DNA from: Adiantum capillus-veneris
Lineage: Eukaryota; Streptophyta; Polypodiopsida; Polypodiales; Pteridaceae
DNA: 64,000 bases
Direction of reading: 5' to 3'
Assembly: GCA_014529385.2 (NCBI GenBank)
Contig: CM043950.1
Location: 73,847,935 to 73,911,934, forward strand
Of this stretch, positions 21,940-31,256 are shown piece after piece. The translations under genes and the position numbers were made by a program. Under the pieces are notes generated by a model that saw nothing but the letters and a program-made list of their open reading frames with translations, ran no database searches and was not told where the DNA came from. The stretch's first letter is position 1; each line of letters starts with the position of its first letter.

Positions 21940-22560
21940 CGAGTTTTTGAGAAAGAAGCTTACAGCTGTTTAGATGGCTTTTTGGGATACAATCAACTTC
22001 TGGTTGACCCCAAAGACCATCATAAAACTGCCTTTGCAATTGAATGGGGTATTTTCGCCTATCGGATTATGCCTTTTGGGTTAACTAATGCTCCTGCCAC
22101 CTTTCAAAGATTGACGAGTCATGATTTCAAAGAATATCTTCAGAGTGTCTTGGAAGTATATATGGATTATCTATGTGTACATTCATCAATCCGGGCTCAT
22201 TTTGAACACCTCTAAAAGGTATTCGAAAAATGTAGACTTTACATGATTTACCTAAATCTTGAAAAGTGCACATTTATGGGCAGACAAGGAAAAATTCTTG
22301 TACATATGGTGTCTAAAATTTCATAGCCACTGATATGGATAAAATTAATTTTATTGCTGATTTGTCTAGACCAACAACAATCAAAGGGGTTTAAGCTTTC
22401 ATGGGACATTGTGGATATTACAAACAATTCATTTACATGTGCGCTATAATTGCATAGCCCATATACAACCTGATTACACTCTTTGAATAGACTAATGAGT
22501 GTGAATAATCCTTCATGATGCTTAAGCAAGCTCTCACTTCAGCTCCAATATTTAAAGCAC
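21940..22560 (+). pseudogene. P2 reverse transcriptase, palm and connection fragment
   Basis: Motif A is present as CLDGFLGYNQLLVDPKDHHKT. It is followed by [19 protein letters not shown] (motif B). The catalytic box reads VYMDYLCVHS, with Tyr where the second Asp of Y/F-x-D-D belongs; M2 has the same change. After EHL a stop occurs (about 22214), then VFEKCRLYMIYLNLEKCTF and degraded connection sequence. RT residues before motif A are absent. Confidence 0.8.
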
Positions 22561-23090
22561 CGGATTGGAATAAGATATTCCACATACATGTAGATGCTTC
22601 TAATTTTGCCATTGGGTGTATCCTAGCTCAACAAGGAGACAAGAAATTGATTTTCCTATTATATATGCTAGTAGACAGTTGAATATGGCAGAGAAAAACT
22701 ATACAACCACCGAAAGGGAAGGATTAGGAATGATCTATGCCATAAAAAAATATGGACATTACCTATTAGCTGACAAATTTTGTGTTCTTTGTGGACCACG
22801 AAGCCCTATTGTACTTGGTCAAAAAGCCATGCAACGCAAGAGGAATAGTGAGATGGTTCATCATTTTTTTGGAATTTGATTTCACTGTACTTGTGAAAAA
22901 GGGCACCACTCACCAAAGAGTAGATCATTTGTCAATGATTATATCAGGAGAACCACCAAAGGGAGTAGATGATGATCTACTAGATGCATATTTGTTTTTT
23001 GTGGAAATGATACCTAGGTGGTCGGAAAATATGGTATCATTGATGACCATAGCTCAAGTGGATTTGCAAATACCACTTTGTATTACAATC
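22560..23090 (+). pseudogene. P2 RNase H
   Basis: IFHIHVDASNFAIGCILAQ carries the first Asp, then IDFPIIYASRQLNMAEKNY and TTTEREGLGMIYAIKKYGHYL the Glu helix. A frameshift near 22780 switches to FFVDHEALLYLVKKPCN (third Asp) and HQRVDHLSMI, the usual end (A-D-x-L-S-R). A hydrophilic stretch DDDLLDAYLFFVEMIP follows, also seen in M2. Confidence 0.82.
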
Positions 23091-23114
23091 GGATAAATTG
23101 AGCAATCGACTATG

Positions 23115-23705
23115 TATCAATTACTAGTTGGAAGGCTGTACAAAAGAAATTAAGATGGAATATTGCTTTTATGTATTAATCCTGAGGAGAAAACACAATA
23201 TCTAAGTCAAGCACATATTACATAGTAGGACTTTACTTTGCGAAAGATCAAAGTATGCTACGGATCTTGCAACTTGGAGTATTTTGGCCAACTATAAGGA
23301 GTGATGTTAACTCATTTGTACAAACACACATCCATACCTCATGTGACATTGTTCCAAATATCACTTGCTCCTAAGTGGAGTATCTAGTTACTTATTTATC
23401 TAGCCGAACATTTCCTGAGTATATGAATAAACGCTGCCAAAGAGCAATTGAAAGTGAAGCAAGAGACTATGCTCTTATTGGAAATCAATTGTATTGGAGA
23501 GGAAAGGATCAACATGTGCGTCTTTGTGCAAATTAAGATGAATATATTCCCATTATAGAACAAGCACATGTTGGATTAGTTGGAGGTCACTTTTCTAGTG
23601 AAACCACTGCAACAACAATCTTAATGGCAGGCATATGGTGGCCAAATCTTTTTGCAGATGCCAAGGAATAGGTTCAAAGGTGTGAGGCATATGCGTCAAC
23701 AAGCT
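23115..23705 (+). pseudogene. P2 tandem pair of integrase zinc-binding domains
   Basis: Two similar segments follow each other. The first (about 23115-23345) reads LLVGRLYKRN, LLCINPEEKTQYLSQAH, then ILQLGVFWPTIRSDVNSFVQ. The second (about 23470-23705) reads YALIGNQLYWRGKDQHVRLC, YIPIIEQAHVGLVGGHF, ILMAGIWWPNLFADAKE and QRCEA. Both follow the H2C2 layout: strand L-Y-x-x-G-x-D, the helix with A-H, a second His, W-P, then C-x2-C (degraded in the first). Stops and frame changes are present in both. The same pair is seen in M2. Confidence 0.72.
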
Positions 23706-24218
23706 AAAATTCCAACCCGTGTAGATAGAATGCCTTTAAGACCAATGATGGGGGCTAGAGCTTTTGATAAATGGGGTATAGAATTTGTTGCGCCAATATA
23801 GCCACCTGCTTGTATAACCCAAGCTCAATACATCATTGTAGCTATAGACTATTTGACCAAGTGGGTAGACACTAAAGCCACCCAACAGAATGATGCCAAA
23901 ACCACAACTGCATTCTTGTATAAGAATATGTTCACAAGATATGGAGTGCCAAAAGAAAATGTCACTGATAGGGGAACTCATTTCCTCAATGAGGTAATTG
24001 AGTATCTGCTTAATGAATTTAAGGTTATCCATAAGAAATTGGCTCCCTATCACCCACAAGCAAATGGACAAGCTGAGCATACGAACAAAATTCCTAAGTC
24101 AAGATTGACTGAGTGGTTAGTTCAGGATGAACATATTGGAAAATGAATCTCCATGCCACTCTATGGGCTTATAGAGTTTCACTCAAGACACCTTTTAATG
24201 CTACACCCTTTAACCTTG
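23706..24218 (+). pseudogene. P2 integrase catalytic core, cut by insertion
   Basis: RPMMGARAFDKWGIEFVAPI contains an Asp-to-Glu change at the first catalytic site. A stop follows, then QYIIVAIDYLTKWVDTKATQ, VTDRGTHFLNEVIEYLLNEF (second Asp) and YHPQANGQAEHTNKI (the acidic residue of the third site, Glu). The last readable residues before the insertion are ATPFNL. The protein continues at 29675. Confidence 0.85.
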
Positions 24219-24396
24219 CATTAGGAAAAATATGAACCCTCTAGGGGCCCTTTGGGATTAAGGTTAATTAGAGGTCATCCAATAGGAAGAGGGTGGTGGA
24301 CACACTCTATACCCTCAAAAAAGTAGGGGGACAAGGTAGCCTTACACCTCTTAATTGTCTCTTACCTAGTGAGAAGGTAAGGGAGGTGGCTAGGGG

Positions 24397-24401
<5 letters not shown>

Positions 24402-24439
<38 letters not shown>
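24402..24439 (+). repeat. Run of 38 G
   Basis: An uninterrupted G homopolymer lies near the left end of the TIR element. It can form G-quadruplex structures. Homopolymers of this length are also prone to sequencing and assembly error. Confidence 0.95.
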
Positions 24440-24440
<1 letters not shown>

Positions 24441-24441
<1 letters not shown>

Positions 24442-26430
24442 CACTTTTACCTCTTTTCCCCCACTTTTTGGCCCAGATTTAAAAATACACTAAAAATTTC
24501 AAGTTTTCCCTCCTTAAAAGGTCCCCAAACCTATTTCATGGTCAAAAAAGTATTTTTGACCTTCAAAAGTTAAAAACGTGCACTAAAAAATCCAAAAAAT
24601 TGATTTAAAAAAAAAAAACAAATCAAAACATCATTTTCACCCTCCAAAGTCTTTCCAAACCTATTCTATAGCTAAAAAGTGTTTTTCTCTATCTACAAAC
24701 CTTTTTCCAAGATCTCCATTGTTGCAACAACCACATGCACCCCCTATAGTCCATCATTATCTCTCTGCTAGCTTTCTCCCACCTCCATTGTAGCACCAAG
24801 CAAGCTCCTCCTCCATCTCTTCCCCTTACCCACCACATAGTTTCACACGAAGTTAGCTCCTCTCCCTTCTCTCATCTCCATTACAAAATGAAACAAGATT
24901 CTACTCCTTCTACTTTCATTCACTCACACTACATGGAAACCTCTACTCCTGAAGGTGGCAAAAGTATGAGCTCACATGAGTTGCATACCACAACAATAGG
25001 AGGTGTGAATATCGCGTGGGCATTGCAAGGGTTCATCTCCAACATAAAGATAGAATGGTAAGAAAACTACCCTTGTAGCTTACATTCAGAGCTTAACATC
25101 ATCTCCATCTTTAAGTTTATCATGCTGGAGAGAATTAACCTCTTTATGGATTTCAGTGTTTAGGCTTCACACCTCATAACACTGGGTGGTGCTATTTTGT
25201 TGATGACTTTGGTGCGCCATCTATAGTTGTGTAGCATGTGATTTGAGTCTCACAATGTAAGTAAGTTGTGTTATCTATGGAGAGTCGTCAAAGATTTTTC
25301 TTGTAATTTATTCTTCGTATAATTGGAATGATATCATTTTGTACTTTATAACTTTGTGCTCACATAATCTTTTGTTTACTTACAGATTCAACTTGTTTTA
25401 AGAGGACATGAGCAAGCAACCATGTGCAGAGATGGAAATCACTCTATTTTTGTTCCTTGAGGAACATTTCACTACCATGTTAAAAGATTTTGATAAGAAT
25501 AGTAGGTGTTTCTAGAATCTTGAACCAATAGGGACTCTCTAGGAGCTCTCACAGAAGCCATCCATATAGTATCACTATCTTCCCTAGTGTCATAGACACA
25601 CAAATACTCAAGTGTATATGAATCTCTAGATAAGGAAGACAAATACTTGTAAGATAAGCCTAACAGCAACAACATTGTCTCCATTTGTAATTATTTTTCA
25701 TGAGGCTGGATTCCTCTATAAATGCAATATAAATATGTTTTTTTGTTAAATGGTGTCGCATTGAGTGAGAGTATTTAATTTAGATTACTGAAGTTTCATA
25801 CAGATCTGAGAAATATTGTTTAATTTTATGGATATTTTGATTTGCCTGTACGATGATTCAAGTCGCAAGTCTTAATCACTCCACCTTGAAGAAATTCAAG
25901 CAATATTTTGATTTCAGTTTAATCATTAATGGTTATTCTTATTAAAGTGGATCATAAACTTTGTCAAGATGTCTTCATTTGGGGATGTTGAATATATATC
26001 ATTAGCAATGTTTCACAAGAACAATAGGTGGACACAAGGAAGTAAAAATTGGCTCCTTGTTTGGTCGATTTCTAGTGTTTAATGTTTAGTGCATAGGATT
26101 TGTGAGGCCGTTGACATGGGGAGTTCACTAAAGTATATGTAACATAGCACATGTGTTCAACAGAAGGGATTTTATATTCTTGTAAAGTTGCAAAAACATG
26201 TGTAGATAAGGCCTATAAGGGGTACTTTTAATCCATTCTGTTGAACGCACGTGATATAGGAAAATTTTACATAGTGAATGCTCCGGACCTTTGAACACAA
26301 AGAAAGGGGGGAGAGGGGGAGGAGCTCTAATTACATCTGAGTGAAAAGAAGTGGAATTTGTACTGTCATGTTGCATAAAGATTTTCTTTCACTTAATCTA
26401 AAAAAAAATTGGTATCTTGGGGTGCAGACA
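24441..26430. other. Left interior of TIR element; no gene seen
   Basis: AT-rich sequence with A and T runs near 24480-24640 and no supported reading frame on either strand. No transposase motif was found. Confidence 0.5.
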
Positions 26431-26431
26431 A

Positions 26432-27235
26432 GGCCATATAATGCAAAAAAAGGGGTGGCCACAAGCGCGCGTAGTGAGCCATCCAAAACTGTTGGATGGG
26501 CCATATCTGGGCCCTTGTGGCCACCCTTTTTTTGCATAATTAGGCTATTGCTGCACTCCAGAACCCTGGAAAAGATGAGATGAACCTAAAATTGAACTTT
26601 TCAAGCACATTATGCCTTCCTTCAACTCAACTTACTAGTTCCCTGCACCAAAAGGGAAAATCACATTGGACAGTATAAAAATCTAGTCTCATGATGCATA
26701 AACATCTCGTTTCATCAAATATTAACATTCTTGCTATTATAAGGGGCAAACAAGGCCATATAATGCAAAAAAAGGGTGGCCACAAGGGCGCGCAGGTGAG
26801 CCATCCAAAACTGTTGGATGGGCCATCTGCGCGCCCTTGTGGCCACCCTTTTTTTTGCATAATTAGGCTATTGTTGCACTCCAGGACCTTGGAAAAGGTG
26901 AGATGAATGTAAAATTTAACTTTTCAAGCACATTATACCTTCCTTCAACTCAACTTACTAGTTCCTTGCACCAAAAGGCCAAATAACATTGGACAATATA
27001 AAAATCTAGTCTCATGCTACATAAACATCTGGTTTCATCAGCTATTAACATTTTTGCTATCCTAAGGGGCAAACAAAGCTAGAAAATGTAAAAAAACAGG
27101 GTGGCCACAAGGGCACCCAGATGAGCCATCCAAAATTGATGGATGGGCCGTCTGCGCGCCCTTGTGGCCACCCTTTTTTTTACATTTTCTAGCTTTGTTT
27201 GCCCCTTAGGGTGGCAAAAATGTTAATATTTGATT
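26432..27235. repeat. Three tandem ~322-bp units, each with a long near-perfect hairpin
   Basis: Hairpins begin at 26432, 26754 and about 27078. Each has an arm containing GGTGGCCACAAG and its complement CTTGTGGCCACC about 40-50 bases later; the centre is again palindromic (CCATCCAAAACTGTTGGATGG). The hairpins are about 113-118 bases long. In the third the arms extend outward to roughly 27047-27235 (AGGGGCAAACAAAGCTAGAAA against its complement). Between hairpins the units share a direct repeat including CTTTTCAAGCACATTAT and CTTCAACTCAACTTACTAG. Confidence 0.9.
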
Positions 27236-27240
27236 TAAAT

Positions 27241-29019
27241 TTAACTCTTCATGGACAAAACCACTTAACTTAAAACACATGGATAAACCGAAAAGCCAAA
27301 TCACTATGGAGACAATAGACACAACTCTTAATCATTTTGTCATTGCAAAGTCATCTGAAATGATGTGAGCCTCTACAACTTCTTGAATAGCCTCCAACGC
27401 TATTGCTTGCATTTTATACTGATTTCCATAGCTTTGAAGCACCTCCTTCACCGTGTGAGAATATTTCTGATGCATGGCCATGATTCAAGTGTTGGGTGTT
27501 TTTTTTTTTTAAGTGTTGAACTTTTCGGTTGTTTTCAACAGCTTCTAGATTTCAATCGGCTCCGAATCTGTCTGGGCTTGTCTCACATGAATTTGTTCAT
27601 CTCATCGCGTTTTTCGAGCATCGTGTGCTGAGAAAAAATCATATCTTGCTCGCATTCTCCAAAAATCAATGTGCAAGTTGACAATTTATTTAAAAATGAT
27701 GTAAAACATACATTTTTTACTTTTTCCTTAATCTACGGGCTCCAACGAGCATTAAAACCATGGAATCTGAAAATACTCAAAGAACCATTGTTTTTTATTG
27801 TGTTAAGGACTGTATTTCCTACATACAAAACTTTCCCAAAATCTCGCCCTAACACCTTCAAAAGTGGCTTCCAAGGAGTGTACTCGGTCAAAATTTGAAA
27901 CTAAAGAAAAACAATCAGAATGAACTCCTAGACTGTGTATAAACTTTAGAATAACAAAAATTTCCTTCAAAAAAAAGTTATGCTAAAAATTTGAAAATAG
28001 CCCCCCATTGGACTCCCCACAACGATAGAAGTCAAAGGGTTCAAGGAGAGGTATGGTGTCACAAGTGCATGGTGGGAATCTCATCGAGGTTTATTCCGTC
28101 AAGATCTCTTGTACTTTATCATGTCTTCTCATGTACAATCTTACAAAAAAAAAATGATACTTTAAATGACTACAAATCTTATTTAACTTATCAAACAATC
28201 TAAAATATGGTAGACCAAGAGTGCTCTTACACATCAACAAACAAAAAAGTCCAAACTTCTTCTCATTAACTTTGATAAACATACATTCGTGAACAACTTC
28301 CAAGGGGTAGTGCAGTCATAGTTCTTACATCCATTCCATGACATGGTATGTTCATGGGGTGACCTATCATATAAAAATATCTCTGGTGGGGATGCCCTCA
28401 TGTTAGGAAAGGGTGTGCTGCTGATGAAAAGTTGTTGTATTGTCCTACTAGGGATCTCTCCATGTTAGCATAGTGATTTTTGGTGTAGTGGGAGCCACAT
28501 TGCTTGAGGAGAGCTTTGTGCCACCGTGAAAGCTTCATGTTATGCTAGTTCCTTGAGCCATTCTTGCATTAGGATGAGATTACCCACCTCTAATAAAGAT
28601 GGATTTGAAGCACCTACCTGCAAGATGTAACAAAGAAGGCTGTTTTAGAGGAAAAGTGGTGACATTTGACCTCTCTAACCTGCACCCACTGTTTCTTGTA
28701 ATGCCACTGTTTTGAGCTGAAGAGCTTCACATTCGTGCATCCACGAATGCAAAGAAGCACCTGCACCCATACACAACCAATTGCAATAGCCTAACAAGAC
28801 TACTTCTCCCCTCCCAAGATATTGAAGAACCATACACATTCGTCTCACCGACAGTATGATGATCTTGGGATGACCTCTGCTCACCCTCACGTGCGGCCTT
28901 CGGTGCAAACACCGCGGACAAGCAATATGTACACTTTTGTTGTGCGGAGTACATGGTGGTGGAGGGATAGGATTTGTGATGTCCGTGAGCACCATGGCAG
29001 TTGTTGCGTGAGGAAGCAA
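27241..29019. other. Right interior of TIR element; no gene seen
   Basis: No supported protein. Short open frames of 70-90 codons are scattered and without motifs. The stretch from 28675 to 29019 is antisense to long open frames that extend into the GA-rich block and are a by-product of its simple composition. Confidence 0.45.
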
Positions 29020-29262
29020 AGAATGAAAAGAAAGAGGGGGGAGGGAGAGGGAGGAACATGGGAGGAGAGAAGGGGGCAGAGGGGGAGAGGGAGAGAGAGG
29101 GGAGGAGGAGGAGAGAAGGGGGTAGGGAGGGAGAGGAGAGGAACATGGGAGGAGAGAAGGGGGCAGAGGGGGGAGAGGGAGAGAGAGGGGAGGAGGAGGA
29201 GAGAAGGGGGTAGGGAAGGAGAGGAGAGGGAGAGAGGAGGAAGGAGGAGGAGAGAACAAAGG
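29020..29262 (+). repeat. Purine-rich (G/A) minisatellite, 87-bp period
   Basis: A block of almost only G and A on the plus strand. The segment GAGGAACATGGGAGGAGAG at 29051 recurs at 29138, an 87-base period with two nearly identical units and a partial third. Such polypurine tracts can form triplex DNA. The open frames across it (Ser/Pro/Leu-rich on minus, Glu/Arg/Gly-rich on plus) are compositional. Confidence 0.9.
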
Positions 29263-29674
29263 TTTTTTTTTTGGGGGGGATTCTTTTTTTGAAAAAGTGG
29301 ACTTTTAGTGTTTGTAGGTTTAGAAAAATGACAAAAAATGATTTTTTGATGTGTATATATGTTGGGAGGGAAATTTAAGTCAAAAATAAGTAAAAATAAC
29401 TTTTTTGAAAAAAAGTCAAATTTTGGCTCTTAGTGACCCACGTTTTTGCTGATGTGGCCACACCCCTTTACTCCCTTCACTTTTCAAAAGCTAGAGAGAG
29501 AAAGTGACCTCTTAGGTCCACATCCTACATGTGTCTAAAAAAAGGCTAGAAAAGTCTACTCAAAACTAGCTTCTTGAATGCCCTTGTCCCCTTAACCCTA
29601 CACAACATTAGCCTTAATTCCTAAAAATTAGGATTCCTTACAAGGCCCATGCAAGGTTCATATTTCTCCTAATG

Positions 29675-30280
29675 GTTTATGGTCTTGATGCCATACTACC
29701 GATAGAATTTCTATTATCGATACTAAGGGTAGCTAAGGATCTTGAGTGGACTAGACATGAACTGAGAGAGAGGCTTGAAGATTTAGAAAATCTTGATGAG
29801 CAAAGGCTAACAGCTGTAGATCACATCTATGCATAAAAGCAAAAGCAAAAACAGTTTTTTGATTCACATCAAGTTACAAAAATCTTAAAAAAGGGGGACT
29901 TAGTTTTAGTCTATTCCCTTGGGCAACACATTCCCAAGTTTAACAAAAAGGAAAATAGACCGTTTATCATTGAAGATATATCTCCAAGTGGAGCAGTTAA
30001 GTTGTCCACCTTGGATGGCAAACCAATGGCTAATTGGATTAGAGGATGTCATTTAAAGAAGTACAATTTTCCACTAACCAATGAATTGCTAGAAATGATG
30101 CATGCAACATAGCAAAGAAATATAAAACAACAGCAGGTCATTGATAAATCCCAAGAGGAAGCTCGGCTTTGGATGCTCAAAAGGAAAGATTCTCTCAAAA
30201 ATCAACAAATACCTATTCCCATCAACACTTTGGAACTAAATGAACGACTATGGGAATTACAAAAAGATAATGGATGATGA
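29675..30280 (+). pseudogene. P2 integrase C-terminal region
   Basis: Continues the integrase after the TIR insertion: YGLDAILPIEFLLSILRVAK, LEWTRHELRERLEDLENLDE, a stop (29835-29837), FDSHQVTKILKKGDLVLVYS and LSTLDGKPMANWIRGCHLKK. The last block is the usual C-terminal barrel ending (L-x-G-x-x-x-x-x-x-x-x-x-x-L-K-K-Y). A basic linker follows (QQQVIDKSQEEARLWMLKRK). No chromodomain. Confidence 0.85.
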
Positions 30281-30489
30281 ATGGTTGGATGGAAGGGACC
30301 TTCGCATCAAAGTATATCTGAATAATCATAGCACAACTGCATTGGTTGATAGAGGAGCTTGAGTACATGAAACCAGCTATTCCATGTACAAGAAAGCAAC
30401 AAGTCAGTCTTTGACATTGGGAATATTGGGTATGAAAGGATACAACAAGAACCCAACACCGACACTGGGAGTAGTGTTGGGCGATTAGG
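30281..30489 (+). pseudogene. P2 second retropepsin-like domain, downstream of integrase
   Basis: After the integrase the plus strand reads WLDGRDLRIKVYLNNHST, then TALVDRGA, a stop at 30361-30363, SYSMYKKATSQSLTLGI and KNPTPTLGVVLGD. The pattern of a beta strand, L-(V/L)-D-(S/R)-G-A and then S-x-x-x-Y matches the retropepsin N-terminal lobe. The corresponding place in M2 has LLDSGAQANLLSISLYKQL. The Ser-to-Arg change in the loop and the stop make it inactive. The end at about 30489 is a stop; whatever followed is lost. Confidence 0.6.
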
Positions 30490-31256
30490 CCGCTAGCGGA
30501 TGCTGTAATAGCGAGAACTCAACCAACAAACAAGAATGTCAGACGAGGACGGAGCTTGACCGGCAGGCGCATGGAAACAAATAGATGGGTGTCAATCACC
30601 TACTCGACCTTCTAGAGACAATAACTATCAAGGAAATCAAATCTAAGTTCTAAAAATGAAAATGACTGAAATCTGTCCTACGAGTAAACTCTATCCGAAA
30701 CATGATCAAAAGTCATCGAATCAGCCTCAAACTCAAAGGAAAGTCTATACACCACGTAAGGACAGTACCCTATGAATCTACAATATAATCTCAACCTGTA
30801 ACCACTCCATGCAGTAAACGCGTATGACCATAGGTCGAAAAATTCAGGTGACCAAAATTCGACTCCGATGACACTAATGTGTAGCTCTACGACACAGAGA
30901 TAGGGAGAAAACTCACATAGAATCTCGTGGGAGCTCACCTCGCGTAGAAGCCGAATGCGTGCACGCTTGGTATCGGTGCGTATCTCTCGCCGTTGCTAAC
31001 ACAATGGTGGTGTCGCTTCTCCAATGGCAGCTCCGTAGCTTGTGTAGCAAGAGGATAAGACTCTCTTTCTCTCTCTCAGACACAGTCACAGTGCTTCAAA
31101 ACTTATCTTGATTAATGATTCAAAAAACTTGTCCTTAGGTTTACAATAATTGGCTCTTATACTTCAGCCTTGGCAGTGTGAACACATCTCTAATCTAATT
31201 ACATCAACAGGTGAAACTACTTGAGGAATACAAGTTGGAAACTCAATTGAGTCCCG
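30490..31256 (-). other. LTR- or promoter-like stretch, no gene
   Basis: No supported protein on either strand. Read on minus, the part from about 31150 to 30900 resembles an LTR transcribed region with a GAGAGAGAGAAAGAGAG tract. It ends next to the 3' side of the minus-strand ORF1. A small hairpin (AAAGAAGCC/GGCTTCTTT at 31283-31305) lies just inside the ORF1 end. Assignment to a particular element is not possible. Confidence 0.35.

Larger units (their letters stand above)
24219..29674. mobile_element. 5.46-kb insertion with terminal inverted repeats, probably a non-autonomous DNA transposon
   Basis: The left end CATTAGGAAAAATATGAACC (24219-24238) and the complement of the right end (29674-29655) agree at 19 of 20 bases. 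Further in, GGGCCCTTTGGGATTAAGG on the left is matched by a diverged GGGCCTTGTAAGGAAT...AATTAAGGC on the right, and the subterminal regions share T- and A-rich blocks, so the inverted repeats may extend several hundred bases in diverged form. Removing the insertion brings the two halves of the P2 integrase together (ATPFNL before, YGLDAILPIE after). No transposase was recognised inside. A target duplication could not be settled. Confidence 0.75.
21940..30489 (+). mobile_element. P2: 5'-truncated Ty3/gypsy element, same family as M2, split by a TIR insertion
   Basis: Plus-strand remnants of RT, RNase H, two integrase zinc-binding domains, integrase core, integrase C-terminus and a retropepsin-like tail occur in this order. 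Each block aligns with the minus-strand element M2 (46.8-57.1 kb). The 5' half (ORF1, gag, protease, start of RT) is missing. A 5456-bp insertion at 24219-29674 interrupts the integrase. The element is heavily mutated. Confidence 0.85.

Noticed and set aside
24293-24493. Poly-Gly frame across the G38 run
   Set aside because: It is a homopolymer artefact with no homology on either side.
26432-27235. Rho-independent terminators or a bacterial attenuator
   Set aside because: The hairpins are long and palindromic in plant transposon DNA, and no bacterial gene is present.
28675-29259. Pro/Ser/Leu-rich 194-codon frame on minus (cell-wall-protein-like)
   Set aside because: Half of it is the reverse of the GA-rich minisatellite. 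The composition explains the frame, and there is no signal peptide or conserved domain.
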